Part shown: in pieces, positions 1 to 9,368 of the stretch | Position numbering within the stretch: the first letter of the stretch is position 1 | Layout of the letters: each line of letters opens with the position of its first letter | Origin: Rothia nasimurium | Lineage (GTDB): Bacteria; Actinomycetota; Actinomycetes; Actinomycetales; Micrococcaceae | DNA length: 64,000 nt | Assembly: GCF_014217215.1 (NCBI RefSeq) | Contig: NZ_CP056080.1 | Coordinates: forward strand, 1,612,001 to 1,676,000 | Direction of reading: 5' to 3' | The notes under the pieces: model-generated | Database searches by the model: none | Seen by the model: only the letters and a program-made list of their open reading frames with translations | Told to the model about the DNA's origin: nothing | Translations under genes and position numbers: made by a program

Positions 1-451
1 TGCGAGCGCCGGGGGCGATCATGGGTGAGGGGGCCAGGACGGTCCACTTCAGGTCGGTAGCTGCACGGTAGTCACCCAGAATCTCAGCAAAGGTCTTGGC
101 TTCGGTCAGGTATTCTTCAGGGAAGTCTGGGGTCTCCAGCAGCAGGCCCTCGCCCGCGTTGAGGGAACCGGCACCGCCGACGATGAGGAAGCGGCCAGTG
201 GGGGCTGCTGCGATGAGGGCGCGGTGGGCGGCGATGGCGGCTGAGTAGTCGTCGCGGCTAGCAACGGAAATGACGGTTGCCTCAGAAGAGTTGATGACCT
301 CTACAAGAGCCTCGGTGTTGGCCAGGTCTAGGGCCAGGGTGCCGGCTGAGCCGCTGCGGGTGTAGCTGGTTACCTGGTGGCCGCGGTTCTGTGCTTCTGC
401 AACGATTGCTGAGCCAACCATGCCTGCTGCGCCGATCACTGAGATGTTCAT
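1..451 (-). CDS. NAD(P)-binding oxidoreductase (atypical SDR, NAD(P)H-binding), C-terminus cut off
   Basis: About 150 N-terminal residues are visible; the gene runs off the left edge. The protein opens with a Rossmann glycine motif (IGAAGMVGS, about residues 6-14) followed by alternating strands and helices, as in NmrA-like or YwnB-like NAD(P)H-binding reductases. The substrate cannot be read from this part. The ATG at 451 follows an AGGAGA ribosome site with about 6 bases between. It is divergent from the HxlR regulator at 571, and a palindrome lies in the 119-base gap, so the regulator probably controls it. Family call firm, function unknown. Confidence 0.75.
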   Translation of the reverse strand, partial: MNISVIGAAGMVGSAIVAEAQNRGHQVTSYTRSGSAGTLALDLANTEALVEVINSSEATVISVASRDDYSAAIAAHRALIAAAPTGRFLIVGGAGSLNAGEGLLLETPDFPEEYLTEAKTFAEILGDYRAATDLKWTVLAPSPMIAPGAR

Positions 452-515
452 GGGGGTTCTCCTGAAGAGTTGGTTTTCTGTATCGAACAGTTCTATAGTA
501 TTTTTTAGAAATCAA

Positions 516-529
516 TTACCTCAAGGTAA
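516..529. promoter_or_regulatory. Candidate HxlR operator in divergent promoter region
   Basis: TTACCT and AGGTAA form a perfect inverted repeat around a 2-base centre, in an AT-rich gap between the divergent oxidoreductase and HxlR genes. HxlR/DUF24 regulators commonly bind palindromes in such gaps. That this one is bound is inference. Confidence 0.45.
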
Positions 530-570
530 CCATTAGAAGATTTTTAAAAAAACTTTCAGAAAGGCCCACT

Positions 571-999
571 GTGGCATCATCGACCCAGGTCAGCGCGGAC
601 GTCCTCCCCGCCTCCCAGCCGGCAGCAGAGCAGCTGCCCGCCAACGTCCTCGACCAGAACTGCCCCTCGCGCACCGTGCTGCGCCACCTCACGGACCGGT
701 GGACTCCCCTGATTGTCACCGTGCTGGCAGACGGTGAGCCGGTACGCTTCAAGGACCTCAAAAGCACCATCCAGGGGGTATCCCCCAAAGTACTGACCGA
801 AACCCTGCGCTCCATGGAACGCGACGGGCTGCTGACCCGCCACATTACCGCCAGTGTGCCCCCGCGCGTGGACTACCAGCTCACCGACCTGGGACTGACC
901 ACAGTTGAGCCGCTCACCGCCGTCCGCCTCTGGGCAGAAACCCACCTGGAAGAGGTACAGGCCAACCGCGAGCGCTACGACGCCGCCCAGACTCTCTAA
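571..999 (+). CDS. HxlR-family (DUF24) winged-helix regulator
   Basis: A 142-residue DNA-binding protein with the HxlR winged helix at about residues 35-125, including a DRWTPLIV segment and a VRFKDL...VSPKVLTETL recognition region. One cysteine (Cys31, in NCPSRT) sits about 13 residues before the conserved tryptophan, close to the redox-sensing cysteine of YodB- and QorR-type members. The GTG start at 571 has AGAAAGG about 7 bases upstream. It is divergent from an NAD(P)-binding oxidoreductase, the usual arrangement for HxlR regulators answering to electrophiles or oxidants. The inducer is not known; redox sensing is inference from cysteine position and neighbour. Confidence 0.85.
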   Translation: MASSTQVSADVLPASQPAAEQLPANVLDQNCPSRTVLRHLTDRWTPLIVTVLADGEPVRFKDLKSTIQGVSPKVLTETLRSMERDGLLTRHITASVPPRVDYQLTDLGLTTVEPLTAVRLWAETHLEEVQANRERYDAAQTL

Positions 1000-1020
1000 A
1001 AACACCCTTTCAAAAGAAAG

Positions 1021-1075
1021 TGCCGCCCGATTCCGAGTGCAGGAGTCTTGCTCCCCCGCTCGACATCAGGCGGCA
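1021..1075. terminator. Long imperfect hairpin between convergent hxlR-type gene and dnaE
   Basis: TGCCGCC (1021-1027) pairs with GGCGGCA (1069-1075), enclosing a smaller GGAG/CTCC stem. It lies just past the stops of two convergent genes and probably ends both transcripts. There is no clear T tract on the plus side, so this is a moderate call. Confidence 0.45.
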
Positions 1076-1096
1076 CATTCGGTGCTTCTTAGATGC

Positions 1097-4000
1097 CTAG
1101 AGGTCCAGGCAGGCCGGGCCCAACAGCACCTTGAGGTCGCCAAAGAGGGCCGGGTTGGGGTTGACCCGCAGGTCTGCACCTAGCCGGATCAGCAGGCGCT
1201 TGGTGCGGGTAGTCATCGCGATGCGTACCTCGGATTCACCCTTGTGATTCCGCAAAATATCGCGCAGCTGGCCCAGGGTCTCCTCTGTCGCCTTGTACTC
1301 GGGGATGGCGATAGTGACCGGGCCGCCGGTGCCGTCCGCTGAAATCTCGGGGATATTCAGTTCCTGGGCACTCAGGGTCACCGACCCGTCATCACGGCGC
1401 TGCAGGCGGCCCTTGATGGTACAAATCAGGTCTTCGGCCAGCACACCGGCAATCGGCTCATAGGCGCGGCCAAAGAACATGACCTCGATAGAACCGGTGC
1501 GGTCTTCCATCTCGATACGGGCGTAGGGGTTGCCCGAGTTCTTCGCGATACGGCGGGAGACGCTGGTGATCATGCCCGCAACGGTCACAATTGCGCCGTC
1601 CGGCTTGACCGAGTCCTCAGAGACCAGCCCCTGAATCGTGGAATCTGACAGCGCATCAAGGGCATCTTCGAGACCGCGCAGGGGGTGGTCAGAGACGTAG
1701 AGCCCCAGCATTTCGCGCTCAAAGTTGAGCTTATCGCGCTTCTCCCACTCGGGGACGTCCGGAATCTGTACCGCCAGCTCGTTCGCCGGGTTATCATCGT
1801 CCAGCCCCAGACCGCCAAAGAGGTCGAACTGGCCGGCAGCCTCCTGACGCTTGACCGAGACGGTCGCATCGATGGCCTCTTCGTGGATCATGGAAAGCGG
1901 ACGCCGGTCGTGCCCCAGCGAGTCAAAGGCACCGGCCTTGATGAGGGAGTCCACGGTGCGCTTGTTACAGACGACAATCGGCACCTTGGCCAGGAAGTCG
2001 TTGAAGTTCTCGTAGCGGCCCTTTTCTTCGCGGGCATCGACCATGGCAGAAACCACGTTGGCGCCCACGTTACGGATAGCGCCCATGCCGAAGCGGATAT
2101 CGTCGCCCACAGGGGTGAAGTTCAGGGCAGACTCGTTCACATCGGGCGGCAGTACCGTAATCTTCATGTGGCGGCACTCGTTCAAGTAGAGGGCGAGCTT
2201 GTCCTTGTCATCACCCACCGAGGTCAACAGTGCTGCCATGTACTCCTGGGGGTAGTGAGCCTTCAGGTAGGCCGTCCAGTAAGAGACCAGACCGTAAGCC
2301 GCCGTGTGGGCCTTGTTAAAGGCGTAGTCAGAGAAGGGCAGCAGAATATCCCACAGGGCCTTTACCGCCCCTTCGGAGTAGCCGTTATCGAGCATGCCCT
2401 GGTGGAAGGTGGCATACTGCTTATCCAGTTCCTCTTTCTTCTTCTTACCCATAGCGCGACGCAAAATATCTGCCTCACCCAGGGAGTAGTTAGCGACCTT
2501 CTGGGCAATCGCCATAACCTGCTCCTGATACACGATCAGGCCGTAGGTGGTATCGAGAATCTCTGCCAGGGGCTCTTCGAGCTCCGGGTGGATGGGGGTG
2601 ACCTCCTGCAGACCGTTCTTACGCAGGGCGTAATTGGTGTGGGAGTTCGCGCCCATGGGGCCGGGGCGGTAGAGCGCCAAGACCGCCGAAATGTGCTCAA
2701 AGTGGTCAGGCTGCATGAGCTTGAGCAGCTGGCGCATGGGTCCACCATCGAGCTGGAAGACGCCCAGGGTGTCACCGCGCGCCAGGAGCTTATAGGACTC
2801 GGCATCATCCAGTTCCAGGGTTTCAAGATCCAGGTCTTCACCGCGGTTGAGCTTAATGTTCTCAATCGCATCCGAGATGATGGTCAGGTTACGCAGGCCC
2901 AAGAAGTCCATCTTAATCAGCCCCAGCCCTTCACAGGTGGGGTAATCGAACTGGGTGATAACCTGGCCGTCCTGCTCACGGCGCATGATGGGGATAACGT
3001 CAATCAGGTCGTGGCTTGACATGATGACGCCCGCCGCGTGCACGCCCCACTGGCGCTTCAGACCTTCGATACCTTTCGCGGTCTCAAACACCTTCGAGGC
3101 ATCGGCATCAGATTCGATGAGGTCGCGCAGCTCCTGGGCATCGTTATAGCGCTTATCCTCGGGGTTGTAGACGTTGGCCAGGGCAATGTTCTTGCCCATG
3201 ACGTCCTCGGGCATGGCCTTGGTCAGGCGCTCGCCGGTGGAGAAGGGGTAGCCCAGCACACGGGAGGAGTCCTTGAGGGCCTGCTTAGCTTTGATGGTGC
3301 CGTAGGTGACGATCATTGCCACCTTATCTTCGCCGTACTTCTCGGTCACATAGTGAATCACTTCAGAACGGCGGCGATCATCGAAGTCCACGTCGAAGTC
3401 GGGCATAGAGACGCGGTCGGGGTTGAGGAAGCGTTCGAAGATCAGGTCGTGTTCCAGCGGGTTCAGGTCGGTAATACGCATGGCATAGGCGACCATGGAA
3501 CCTGCACCCGAGCCACGACCCGGGCCCACACGGATACCGTTCTCCTTGGCCCAGTTGATAAAGTCAGCAACCACCAGGAAGTAGCCGGGGAAGCCCATCT
3601 GCGAAATGATGCCCACCTCGTACTCGGCCTGTTTGCGCACTTCATCGGGCACACCCTTGGGGAAGCGGTAGTGCAGGCCGCGCTCAACCTCTTTGACGAA
3701 CCAGGATTCCTCGTTTTCGCCCTCGGGTACGGGGAAGTTGGGCATGTAGTTGGCCTTGGTATTGAACTCCACGGAGCAGCGCTCGGCGATTTCCATGGTG
3801 TTGTTGCAGGCCTCGGGGTAGTCGCGGAAGAGTTCGCGCATCTCAGCCGGCGACTTGAGGTAGAAGTTATCGGCGTCGAATTTGAAGCGCTTGGGGTCCT
3901 GCAGGGTGGAGCCTGACTGCACGCACAGCAGCGCGGCGTGGGCCTTGGCGTCCTCTGCATGGGTGTAGTGCAGGTCGTTGGTGGCAACTAGGGGAAGCTT

Positions 4001-4633
4001 CAGTTCTTTGGCCAGCTTGAGCAGGTCGGCCATGACGTTCTTCTCGATATCAAGCCCGTGGTCCATGAGCTCGCAGTAGAAGTTTTCCTTGCCGAAGATA
4101 TCGCGGAAGTCGCTGGCTGCCTGCATTGCCTCCTTGTACTGGCCCAGGCGCAGACGGGTCTGCACCTCACCCGAGGGGCAGCCGGTGGTGGCGATCAGAC
4201 CCTTACCGTAGGTCTGGAGTAGCTCCCGGTCCATACGCGGCTTATAGAAGTGGCCTTCAAGAGAGGCCAGAGAGGACGCCCGGAACAGGTTATGCATGCC
4301 CTGGGTGTTCTCTGCCCACATGGTCATATGGGTATAAGCACCACCGCCGGAGACGTCATCGCGCCCGCCCTCACCAAATTTCACGCGGGTGCGGTCCTGG
4401 CGGGCGGTACCCGGGGTCAGGTAGGCCTCCACACCAATAATGGGTTTAACCCCGGCGTTGTTGGCCTTGTTCCAGAAATCGAAGGCACCAAAGAGGAAGC
4501 CGTGGTCGGTAGTTGCCAGGGCGTTCATGCCCAGCTGCTTCGAGTGCTCAAAGAGGTCGGTTAGACGGGCAGCACCATCGAGCATGGAGTACTCGGTGTG
4601 CACGTGTAGATGAGTGAAGTCGGTGTTAGCCAT
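1097..4633 (-). CDS. dnaE: DNA polymerase III alpha subunit DnaE1
   Basis: Replicative DNA polymerase catalytic subunit of 1178 residues, the usual DnaE1 size. In order: a PHP domain starting HLHVHTEYS near residue 8, the palm with catalytic aspartates in PDFDVDFDD (about residue 405), fingers and beta-clamp-binding region, and a C-terminal OB domain (ARIEMEDRTGSIEVM, about residue 1045). It lacks the PolC-type exonuclease insertion. The ATG at 4633 starts MANTDFTHLH, as in relatives. It is first in a minus-strand order after the pseudouridine synthase (26-base gap). In actinobacteria this is normally the essential high-fidelity polymerase; the error-prone type (DnaE2/ImuC) is a separate gene. 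Confidence 0.97.
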   Translation of the reverse strand: MANTDFTHLHVHTEYSMLDGAARLTDLFEHSKQLGMNALATTDHGFLFGAFDFWNKANNAGVKPIIGVEAYLTPGTARQDRTRVKFGEGGRDDVSGGGAYTHMTMWAENTQGMHNLFRASSLASLEGHFYKPRMDRELLQTYGKGLIATTGCPSGEVQTRLRLGQYKEAMQAASDFRDIFGKENFYCELMDHGLDIEKNVMADLLKLAKELKLPLVATNDLHYTHAEDAKAHAALLCVQSGSTLQDPKRFKFDADNFYLKSPAEMRELFRDYPEACNNTMEIAERCSVEFNTKANYMPNFPVPEGENEESWFVKEVERGLHYRFPKGVPDEVRKQAEYEVGIISQMGFPGYFLVVADFINWAKENGIRVGPGRGSGAGSMVAYAMRITDLNPLEHDLIFERFLNPDRVSMPDFDVDFDDRRRSEVIHYVTEKYGEDKVAMIVTYGTIKAKQALKDSSRVLGYPFSTGERLTKAMPEDVMGKNIALANVYNPEDKRYNDAQELRDLIESDADASKVFETAKGIEGLKRQWGVHAAGVIMSSHDLIDVIPIMRREQDGQVITQFDYPTCEGLGLIKMDFLGLRNLTIISDAIENIKLNRGEDLDLETLELDDAESYKLLARGDTLGVFQLDGGPMRQLLKLMQPDHFEHISAVLALYRPGPMGANSHTNYALRKNGLQEVTPIHPELEEPLAEILDTTYGLIVYQEQVMAIAQKVANYSLGEADILRRAMGKKKKEELDKQYATFHQGMLDNGYSEGAVKALWDILLPFSDYAFNKAHTAAYGLVSYWTAYLKAHYPQEYMAALLTSVGDDKDKLALYLNECRHMKITVLPPDVNESALNFTPVGDDIRFGMGAIRNVGANVVSAMVDAREEKGRYENFNDFLAKVPIVVCNKRTVDSLIKAGAFDSLGHDRRPLSMIHEEAIDATVSVKRQEAAGQFDLFGGLGLDDDNPANELAVQIPDVPEWEKRDKLNFEREMLGLYVSDHPLRGLEDALDALSDSTIQGLVSEDSVKPDGAIVTVAGMITSVSRRIAKNSGNPYARIEMEDRTGSIEVMFFGRAYEPIAGVLAEDLICTIKGRLQRRDDGSVTLSAQELNIPEISADGTGGPVTIAIPEYKATEETLGQLRDILRNHKGESEVRIAMTTRTKRLLIRLGADLRVNPNPALFGDLKVLLGPACLDL

Positions 4634-4659
4634 GCAGGTTGCGTCCTTAGCGTCGGGCT

Positions 4660-5613
4660 CTAGAAGTTGCCCTCACGCAGGGTATCGAGAGCGTACTGAA
4701 GGTCAGGGGTGTAGGGGCTTTCGAACTCCACCTGCTCGCCGCTGGTGGGGTGGGTGAAGCCCAGCCGGTGGGCATGCAGCCACTGGCGGGTAAGGCCCAG
4801 ATGCGCGCTCATAGTGGGGTCTGCACCGTAGGTCAGATCGCCCGCGCAGGGGTGGCGCAGGGCAGAGAAATGCACACGAATCTGGTGGGTGCGGCCGGTT
4901 TCAAGGTGCACCTCAACCAAGGACGCCGGCCCAAAGGCTTCGAGTACCTCATAGTGGGTGATAGCCGGCTTGCCGTCCTCGTTGACCGCGAACTTCCACT
5001 CGCTGCCGGGGTGGCGGCCGATGGGGGCATCAATAGTACCCTTGAGCGGGTCGGGTAGCCCCTGCACCAGGGTGTGGTAGACCTTGGTGACAGTACGGTC
5101 CTTGAAGGCGTTCTTCATCACCGAGTAGGCTCGCTCGTTCTTGGTCACAACCATCAGCCCCGAGGTGCCTACGTCTAAGCGGTGTACAATACCCTGACGC
5201 TCAGCAGCACCGCTGGTGGCGATCTCAATCCCTGCGTGCTTCAGCGCCCCGACAACCGTAGGGCCGTGCCAGCCCATCGACGGGTGGGCAGCAACACCGG
5301 TGGGCTTATCGACCACCACGATGTCGTCATCCTGGTAGACAATCGAAAAACCGTCAACCTGCTCAGCCTCAATCTGCGTTAGATCACGCGGCGGGGTACC
5401 GGCGGCCTGCACGGTCATTCCCTCAAGCAGTTTGGATGAGGCCTTAGCCTTCACTCCCCTGCCCTTGGCATCGAGAAGCTGAACCTCGCCGTCCTTAACC
5501 CAGCTACTCACCGTTGTGCGCGACTGGCCGCTCAGCTCAGCGAGCAGGGCATCAAGCCGGGTACCGGCCTGGTCGGCTCCTACCACAAATGTCAGTTCAA
5601 TCTTCTGAGACAC
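4660..5613 (-). CDS. RluA-family 23S rRNA pseudouridine synthase (RluD-like)
   Basis: Isomerises uridine to pseudouridine in RNA, probably in 23S rRNA. The 317 residues hold an N-terminal S4 RNA-binding domain ([12 protein letters not shown], from about residue 18) and the RluA catalytic domain with the signature [10 protein letters not shown] (about residues 144-153), whose aspartate is the nucleophile. The GTG start shares one base with the lspA stop (TAGTG), so translation is probably coupled. The lspA-rluA pairing is common in actinobacteria and elsewhere. The exact target uridines cannot be told from sequence, so no rluA/B/C/D symbol is assigned. Confidence 0.93.
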   Translation of the reverse strand: MSQKIELTFVVGADQAGTRLDALLAELSGQSRTTVSSWVKDGEVQLLDAKGRGVKAKASSKLLEGMTVQAAGTPPRDLTQIEAEQVDGFSIVYQDDDIVVVDKPTGVAAHPSMGWHGPTVVGALKHAGIEIATSGAAERQGIVHRLDVGTSGLMVVTKNERAYSVMKNAFKDRTVTKVYHTLVQGLPDPLKGTIDAPIGRHPGSEWKFAVNEDGKPAITHYEVLEAFGPASLVEVHLETGRTHQIRVHFSALRHPCAGDLTYGADPTMSAHLGLTRQWLHAHRLGFTHPTSGEQVEFESPYTPDLQYALDTLREGNF

Positions 5614-6185
5614 TAGACCCCCACCTCGTTCTTCTTTGCCTTATCGGCTCGTACTTCACGCTGACCGTCCATGCGGTAGCCCAGAAAAGTCAGCACAACA
5701 ATCGCCGCCATTGATACACAGATTGCTGCATCGGCAATATTAAAAATCGCAAAATTAGGTACAGAAATATAATCGACCACGTGCCCGATGCCGAAGCCAG
5801 GTTCACGGAAGAGGCGGTCGTGCAGGTTACCCACAATGCCCCCTGCCAGAGTCGCCAGCAAAATAACCCAGGGTAGGGTCTTAGCCCGCACCACCAGGGT
5901 CAGCGCCACCAGGGCACCCACCGTTGAAATCAGGGTAAACAGCCAGGTAGACCCCTCACCCATAGAGAAAGCAGCACCCGGATTCAGGTAGTAACGCCAC
6001 CAGAGCAAGCCTTCGATCACGGTGATGGTCTGCCCCACAGTCATGGTTGTCTCTACCAGATACTTAACCCACTGGTCAGCCCCGTATACCAGCGCAAAGA
6101 GGGCCAGGGCCAGCAGAGCCTTAGCCACCCCAGAAATCGTACGAACCGGCACCAAAACAGTGCCCTCCTGCTGGGTATTAGCCAC
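5613..6185 (-). CDS. lspA: Lipoprotein signal peptidase (signal peptidase II)
   Basis: Membrane aspartyl protease that removes signal peptides from prolipoproteins after lipid addition. About 190 residues with four hydrophobic segments. The two catalytic aspartates lie in GNLHDRL and FNIADA, separated by the usual VDYI loop; DQWVKY near the N-terminus is also typical. I place the start at the GTG at 6185, because GGGAG lies just ahead of it; a TTG at 6203 would add six residues with no ribosome site. It overlaps the pseudouridine synthase by one base. The lipobox protein at 53082-53939 is one likely substrate in this window. Confidence 0.94.
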   Translation of the reverse strand: MANTQQEGTVLVPVRTISGVAKALLALALFALVYGADQWVKYLVETTMTVGQTITVIEGLLWWRYYLNPGAAFSMGEGSTWLFTLISTVGALVALTLVVRAKTLPWVILLATLAGGIVGNLHDRLFREPGFGIGHVVDYISVPNFAIFNIADAAICVSMAAIVVLTFLGYRMDGQREVRADKAKKNEVGV

Positions 6186-6276
6186 CGTACTCCCTGCCTT
6201 CAAACGTCAAAAACTGCACACACCAGCTTATCGCGTTCGGAACCTAGCCGGTACCACAGGTCGATATCTTAAACAT

Positions 6277-6311
6277 CTCAGGCGGCCCCTCGCTCTGAGA
6301 GGCCGCCTGAG
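6277..6311 (-). terminator. Hairpin terminator after wag31
   Basis: CTCAGGCGGCC and GGCCGCCTGAG form a perfect 11-bp stem with a 13-base loop, between the wag31 stop and lspA. It probably ends the division cluster transcript; no strong T run follows. Confidence 0.6.
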
Positions 6312-6346
6312 CAGCTAAGGACTAGTTACACCCTAGATACCAGAAC

Positions 6347-7039
6347 CTAGGAGTTGTTACTAAAAACCCCGTTGCGCTGGCTGAAAGCACCGGACCCCTG
6401 GGGCTGGGCAGCAGCTACCGCAGGAGCACCCTCAGCCTTGGGTTCCAGGGCGGGGGTCTCTTCAAGAGTAGTCAGCTGCTTGTTCAGGTAGTCGCGCAGG
6501 GAGGTGCGGTACTGGTTCTCGAAGGAACGCAGCTTAGCAACAGAAACCTCGAGATCGCTCTTGGTCTTTTCCAGGTCGCCAAGTACCTGGTTCGACTTCT
6601 GTTCAGCTTCAGAAACAAGCTTGGCGGCTTCGTCACGGCCTTCGGTAATCAGGCGCTCGCGCTCGCGCTTACCCTCGAAGACGTAGTCATCGTGAACCTT
6701 CTGAGCCATGGCCAGCAGACCGGTGGCGCTCGCGGGTGACAGGGTGGGCTCAGCGGCAGGTGCTGCTGCCGGAGCGGGTGCTGCCGCGGCAGCTCCGGGC
6801 TGGGCATCAACCGCAACCTCGGCTTCAGCCGGGGTACCGCTCTGCTGGGCGGGAGCAAGTGAAATCTTAGCCTCAGCCTCTTCAAGCTGACGCTTGAGGC
6901 TAGCATTTTCAGCGTTCAGACGGCGTAGCTCAATGACAATCTCGTCAAGGAAATCATCAACCTCTTCAGGGTTGTAGCCTTCCTTGAACTTGGTCGGCTG
7001 GAAGCGCTTGTTGATTACTTCCTCAGGCGTGAGTGCCAC
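6347..7039 (-). CDS. wag31: Polar growth and division protein Wag31/DivIVA
   Basis: Coiled-coil scaffold that collects at curved membrane, cell poles and the septum, and directs wall synthesis in actinobacteria. The 230 residues start with the DivIVA membrane-binding domain (LTPEEVINKRFQPTKFKEGY, then EEVDDFLDEI), followed by a short coiled coil (about 35-60), an Ala/Pro-rich linker (about 70-105) and a second coiled coil (about 110-190). The start is a GTG at 7039 with AGGGGA upstream. It is last in the cluster and has its own leader of about 130 bases with a striking palindrome, so it is probably also transcribed alone. Family certain. Confidence 0.96.
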   Translation of the reverse strand: MALTPEEVINKRFQPTKFKEGYNPEEVDDFLDEIVIELRRLNAENASLKRQLEEAEAKISLAPAQQSGTPAEAEVAVDAQPGAAAAAPAPAAAPAAEPTLSPASATGLLAMAQKVHDDYVFEGKRERERLITEGRDEAAKLVSEAEQKSNQVLGDLEKTKSDLEVSVAKLRSFENQYRTSLRDYLNKQLTTLEETPALEPKAEGAPAVAAAQPQGSGAFSQRNGVFSNNS

Positions 7040-7130
7040 GATCGTTCCCCTCTATTTTCTAAAAATCTTGATGCTTTGGCCCGGTGGTAACTCGGTGCGC
7101 GGTATGTGCTGGAGTCAGGCGCATGAAGCT

Positions 7131-7156
7131 CGAACTTTCAGCGCGCTAAAAGTTCG
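7131..7156. promoter_or_regulatory. 26-bp near-perfect palindrome in wag31 leader
   Basis: The halves CGAACTTTCAGCG and CGCTAAAAGTTCG match in 12 of 13 positions when one is reverse-complemented. It lies between the probable promoter and the start codon of wag31. It may be a repressor site or a leader hairpin; no known regulator is recognised. Confidence 0.6.
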
Positions 7157-7166
7157 GGTAGTCCCC

Positions 7167-7196
7167 TATTTACTACAACACAAAATTACCTGGCAA
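7167..7196 (-). promoter_or_regulatory. Candidate wag31 promoter
   Basis: On the minus strand a TTGCCA -35 box (7191-7196) and a TAAATA -10 box (7167-7172) are 18 bases apart. Transcription would begin about 120 bases before the wag31 start. Read by eye, not tested. Confidence 0.45.
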
Positions 7197-7345
7197 AGGG
7201 GTACTGCGCAACACTCTAGAGCGATTTATATGTGAGCCACTGGTCACGTCACCACTTGAGGGGACAATTTCCAGCCTACTGACGAGCAGGCTTCCAAAGC
7301 CACGGGAAGCACCTCCCCCACAGGCAGGCGTCCGCACCATCAGTA

Positions 7346-7648
7346 CTATACTGAAAGGTTATACGCCAGACTGGTCAGCATAGAATAAGCAAACCAAAGA
7401 GCCATGAGCAGAATCATGAACCCCAGGTCCAGAGAGATCCCGCCAAGGTTGATGGGCTTAATCAAACGGCGGGCAGCATTCATGGGCGGGTCAGTTATTG
7501 CGTACACCAAAGAGGCAACCACCAAAACCGCACCCTTAGGCCGCCAGTAGCGGGCAAACATCTGCACCCAGTCGAGTACCAGGCGGATCATAAAAATGAC
7601 AATCAGCAGGTAGGCAACGATAGCCAAGAGAGCAAAAAGATAACCCAC
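7346..7648 (-). CDS. YggT-family small membrane protein
   Basis: A 100-residue integral membrane protein with hydrophobic segments at about 3-25 and 68-92, and the YggT-type core (DPPMNAARRLIKP then a Gly-rich strand). Its role is not well settled; in actinobacteria it sits between sepF and wag31 and is thought to work with division or envelope proteins. The start is a GTG at 7648, six bases after the sepF stop, so the two are surely cotranscribed. Family firm, function unknown. Confidence 0.88.
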   Translation of the reverse strand: MGYLFALLAIVAYLLIVIFMIRLVLDWVQMFARYWRPKGAVLVVASLVYAITDPPMNAARRLIKPINLGGISLDLGFMILLMALWFAYSMLTSLAYNLSV

Positions 7649-7654
7649 TGCTGT

Positions 7655-8371
7655 TTAGGCCTGGTTGAAGGGGGTGACGTCATCGCTGTCCAGAGCTACC
7701 GGAACCTCGGTGCCCTCAGCACCGAGAACCTCAAGGTTAGCTGGGGTCAGCAGGAATACCTTGTCAGTCACGCGCTCGATGTGACCGTTCAGGGCAAAAG
7801 CCAGGCCGGCAGAAAAGTCGATGAGACGCTTGGCGTCGGTATCGCCCATGTCGGTGACGTTCATAATCACGGGAATATTCTCGCGGAAGGACTCACCGAT
7901 AATCTTGGCGTCGTTGTAGGAGCGGGGGTGAATGGTAGTGATACGGCGCAATTCTTCGCTGCTTTCTTCGGAGAAGGAGGGGGTCAGGGCGGTTGAGGTG
8001 TAGTTGGTTGTCTGCTGGTGGGTACCGGGGAAGTCCCAGTCGGTGCCGGTGCTTTCGACCTGCTCAAGAAGCTGGTCGTCGGCCTCGGCTGCAGAAACAC
8101 TACCGGCAGTTGCTTCGGGAGCCGGATGGCTGCGGGTGGCCTCGGGTGAAATACCCAGAAGGACGTCACGGTCGGCAGTGGATGAGATATGGGCACGCCC
8201 TTCAGCGGGAGCTAGCTCATCGGGGTAGGTATCGTACTGGTCATCAGCCTCAAAAACAGTCTCTTCATAGATCGTTTCAGGGTGGCGCTGGGGCCGCTCT
8301 GTGCGCTGCGCTTCGTCTTCTACCTGGCCCAGGCCCAGGTAGGCCATTGCCTGGTGTAGTGTGCGAGCCAT
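7655..8371 (-). CDS. sepF: Cell division protein SepF
   Basis: Membrane-associated FtsZ anchor, the main tether for the Z ring in actinobacteria, which lack FtsA. The 238 residues have an amphipathic N-terminus (about 1-12, [15 protein letters not shown]), a long acidic linker, and the SepF domain at about 140-225 ([15 protein letters not shown], then [19 protein letters not shown]). The ATG at 8371 follows a strong GGGAGG site. It lies between yggS and yggT. The linker of about 110 residues is long but of the usual disordered type. Confidence 0.95.
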   Translation of the reverse strand: MARTLHQAMAYLGLGQVEDEAQRTERPQRHPETIYEETVFEADDQYDTYPDELAPAEGRAHISSTADRDVLLGISPEATRSHPAPEATAGSVSAAEADDQLLEQVESTGTDWDFPGTHQQTTNYTSTALTPSFSEESSEELRRITTIHPRSYNDAKIIGESFRENIPVIMNVTDMGDTDAKRLIDFSAGLAFALNGHIERVTDKVFLLTPANLEVLGAEGTEVPVALDSDDVTPFNQA

Positions 8372-8526
8372 TCTTACCCTCCCTTTGAGTAGCCTTTCCG
8401 CCGGTCGACGGGGCTTAAAACCTCTGTTGCTATCAACCTTTTACGGTACCAAAAAGTCGCCTGTCTTTCTCGCAGACAAGCCCAAGGAAAACCTCAGTAT
8501 TCCCGGTGAATTATGGGCATCTGCCC

Positions 8527-9339
8527 TTAGCGGGCCGGACGGGATCCCATGATTGAGGAGCCAACCCGCACAGAAGTAGCTCCCCAGCGAATTGCCTCAG
8601 CCAGGTCGTGGCTCATACCCGCTGAGATGGTGGTTGCCTCGGGGTAGTGTTCCAATAGCTGCTGGGAGTAGCCGTGCAGTCTCTCAAAGGCGGCTGCGGC
8701 GTCCTGGCCCAGCGGGGCAACTGCCATGAGCCCGCCCAGGGTGAGGCCCGGCAGGGAGCTGATGTGGTCGGCAAGGGCCAAAATCTCGGTGGGGTCTACT
8801 CCCCCGCGCGCGCCCAGGGCAGCCTGCCCGGCGGTGGCTTCAACAGTGGTATCGAGCCCTACCTGAATAAGGCAGCGCAGACCACCGTGTGCCAATGCTG
8901 CCGGAGCGTCAACCTCACCGTTCTCATGGCGGGCCAGACGGTTACTGTAGGCCTTAGAGAGGGCATCGGCAAGCTGGGGGCGGTCAACCGACTGCACCTC
9001 GTGCGCATACTGCACCACAGACTTAGCCTTGTTGGTCTGCAGCTGGCCGATAAAGGACCAGCGCAGCGGATCATCGCCGCCCGTGTAGGCGGCCAACTCA
9101 CGAGCCTTACCAGCGGCCTCCTGGTCGCGGTTCTCGCCCACAGCGCGCACACCCGCATCGTACAGGGCAGCTGCATCTGAAGCCGGGAAAAACTTAGTGA
9201 CCACAATCAGCTCGGGCAGGGGGGACGAGGCGGTTCGGGCGCCGCTCATATCAGCGGAGGCATCGCGGATACGGGCCTGCACTTCAGACAGGCGCTCGCT
9301 CAGTTCTGCACGACGTTCGGGACTGTAGGTCAGAGTCAT
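8527..9339 (-). CDS. yggS: YggS/PLPBP-family pyridoxal phosphate homeostasis protein
   Basis: Single-domain PLP-binding protein with an alanine racemase-like TIM barrel, linked in other bacteria to vitamin B6 and amino acid balance, with no known catalytic reaction. The PLP lysine lies in LIVVTKFFP (about residue 46). Later landmarks are SFIGQLQTNK and GMSHDLAEAIRWGATSVRVGS near the end. I choose the ATG at 9339 (270 residues), which has AAGGA 8 bases upstream; an in-frame ATG at 9363 would put that site inside the gene. It lies 29 bases after pgeF. Family certain. Confidence 0.92.
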   Translation of the reverse strand: MTLTYSPERRAELSERLSEVQARIRDASADMSGARTASSPLPELIVVTKFFPASDAAALYDAGVRAVGENRDQEAAGKARELAAYTGGDDPLRWSFIGQLQTNKAKSVVQYAHEVQSVDRPQLADALSKAYSNRLARHENGEVDAPAALAHGGLRCLIQVGLDTTVEATAGQAALGARGGVDPTEILALADHISSLPGLTLGGLMAVAPLGQDAAAAFERLHGYSQQLLEHYPEATTISAGMSHDLAEAIRWGATSVRVGSSIMGSRPAR

Positions 9340-9368
9340 ATTTTCATTCCTTAGAGCGGGCATCTGGG

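Larger units (their letters stand above)
7040..7345. other. 306-base gap between yggT and wag31
   Basis: No gene is seen here. It holds the probable wag31 promoter (7167-7196), a near-perfect 26-bp palindrome in the leader (7131-7156), and a second -10-like TATAAA on the minus strand near 7229-7234 without a good -35. Confidence 0.6.

Noticed and set aside
1685-3019. 444-residue open frame on the plus strand
   Set aside because: It is antisense to dnaE, a certain gene, and reads as the mirrored codon pattern of that gene. Same for the 292-residue frame at 3038-3916.
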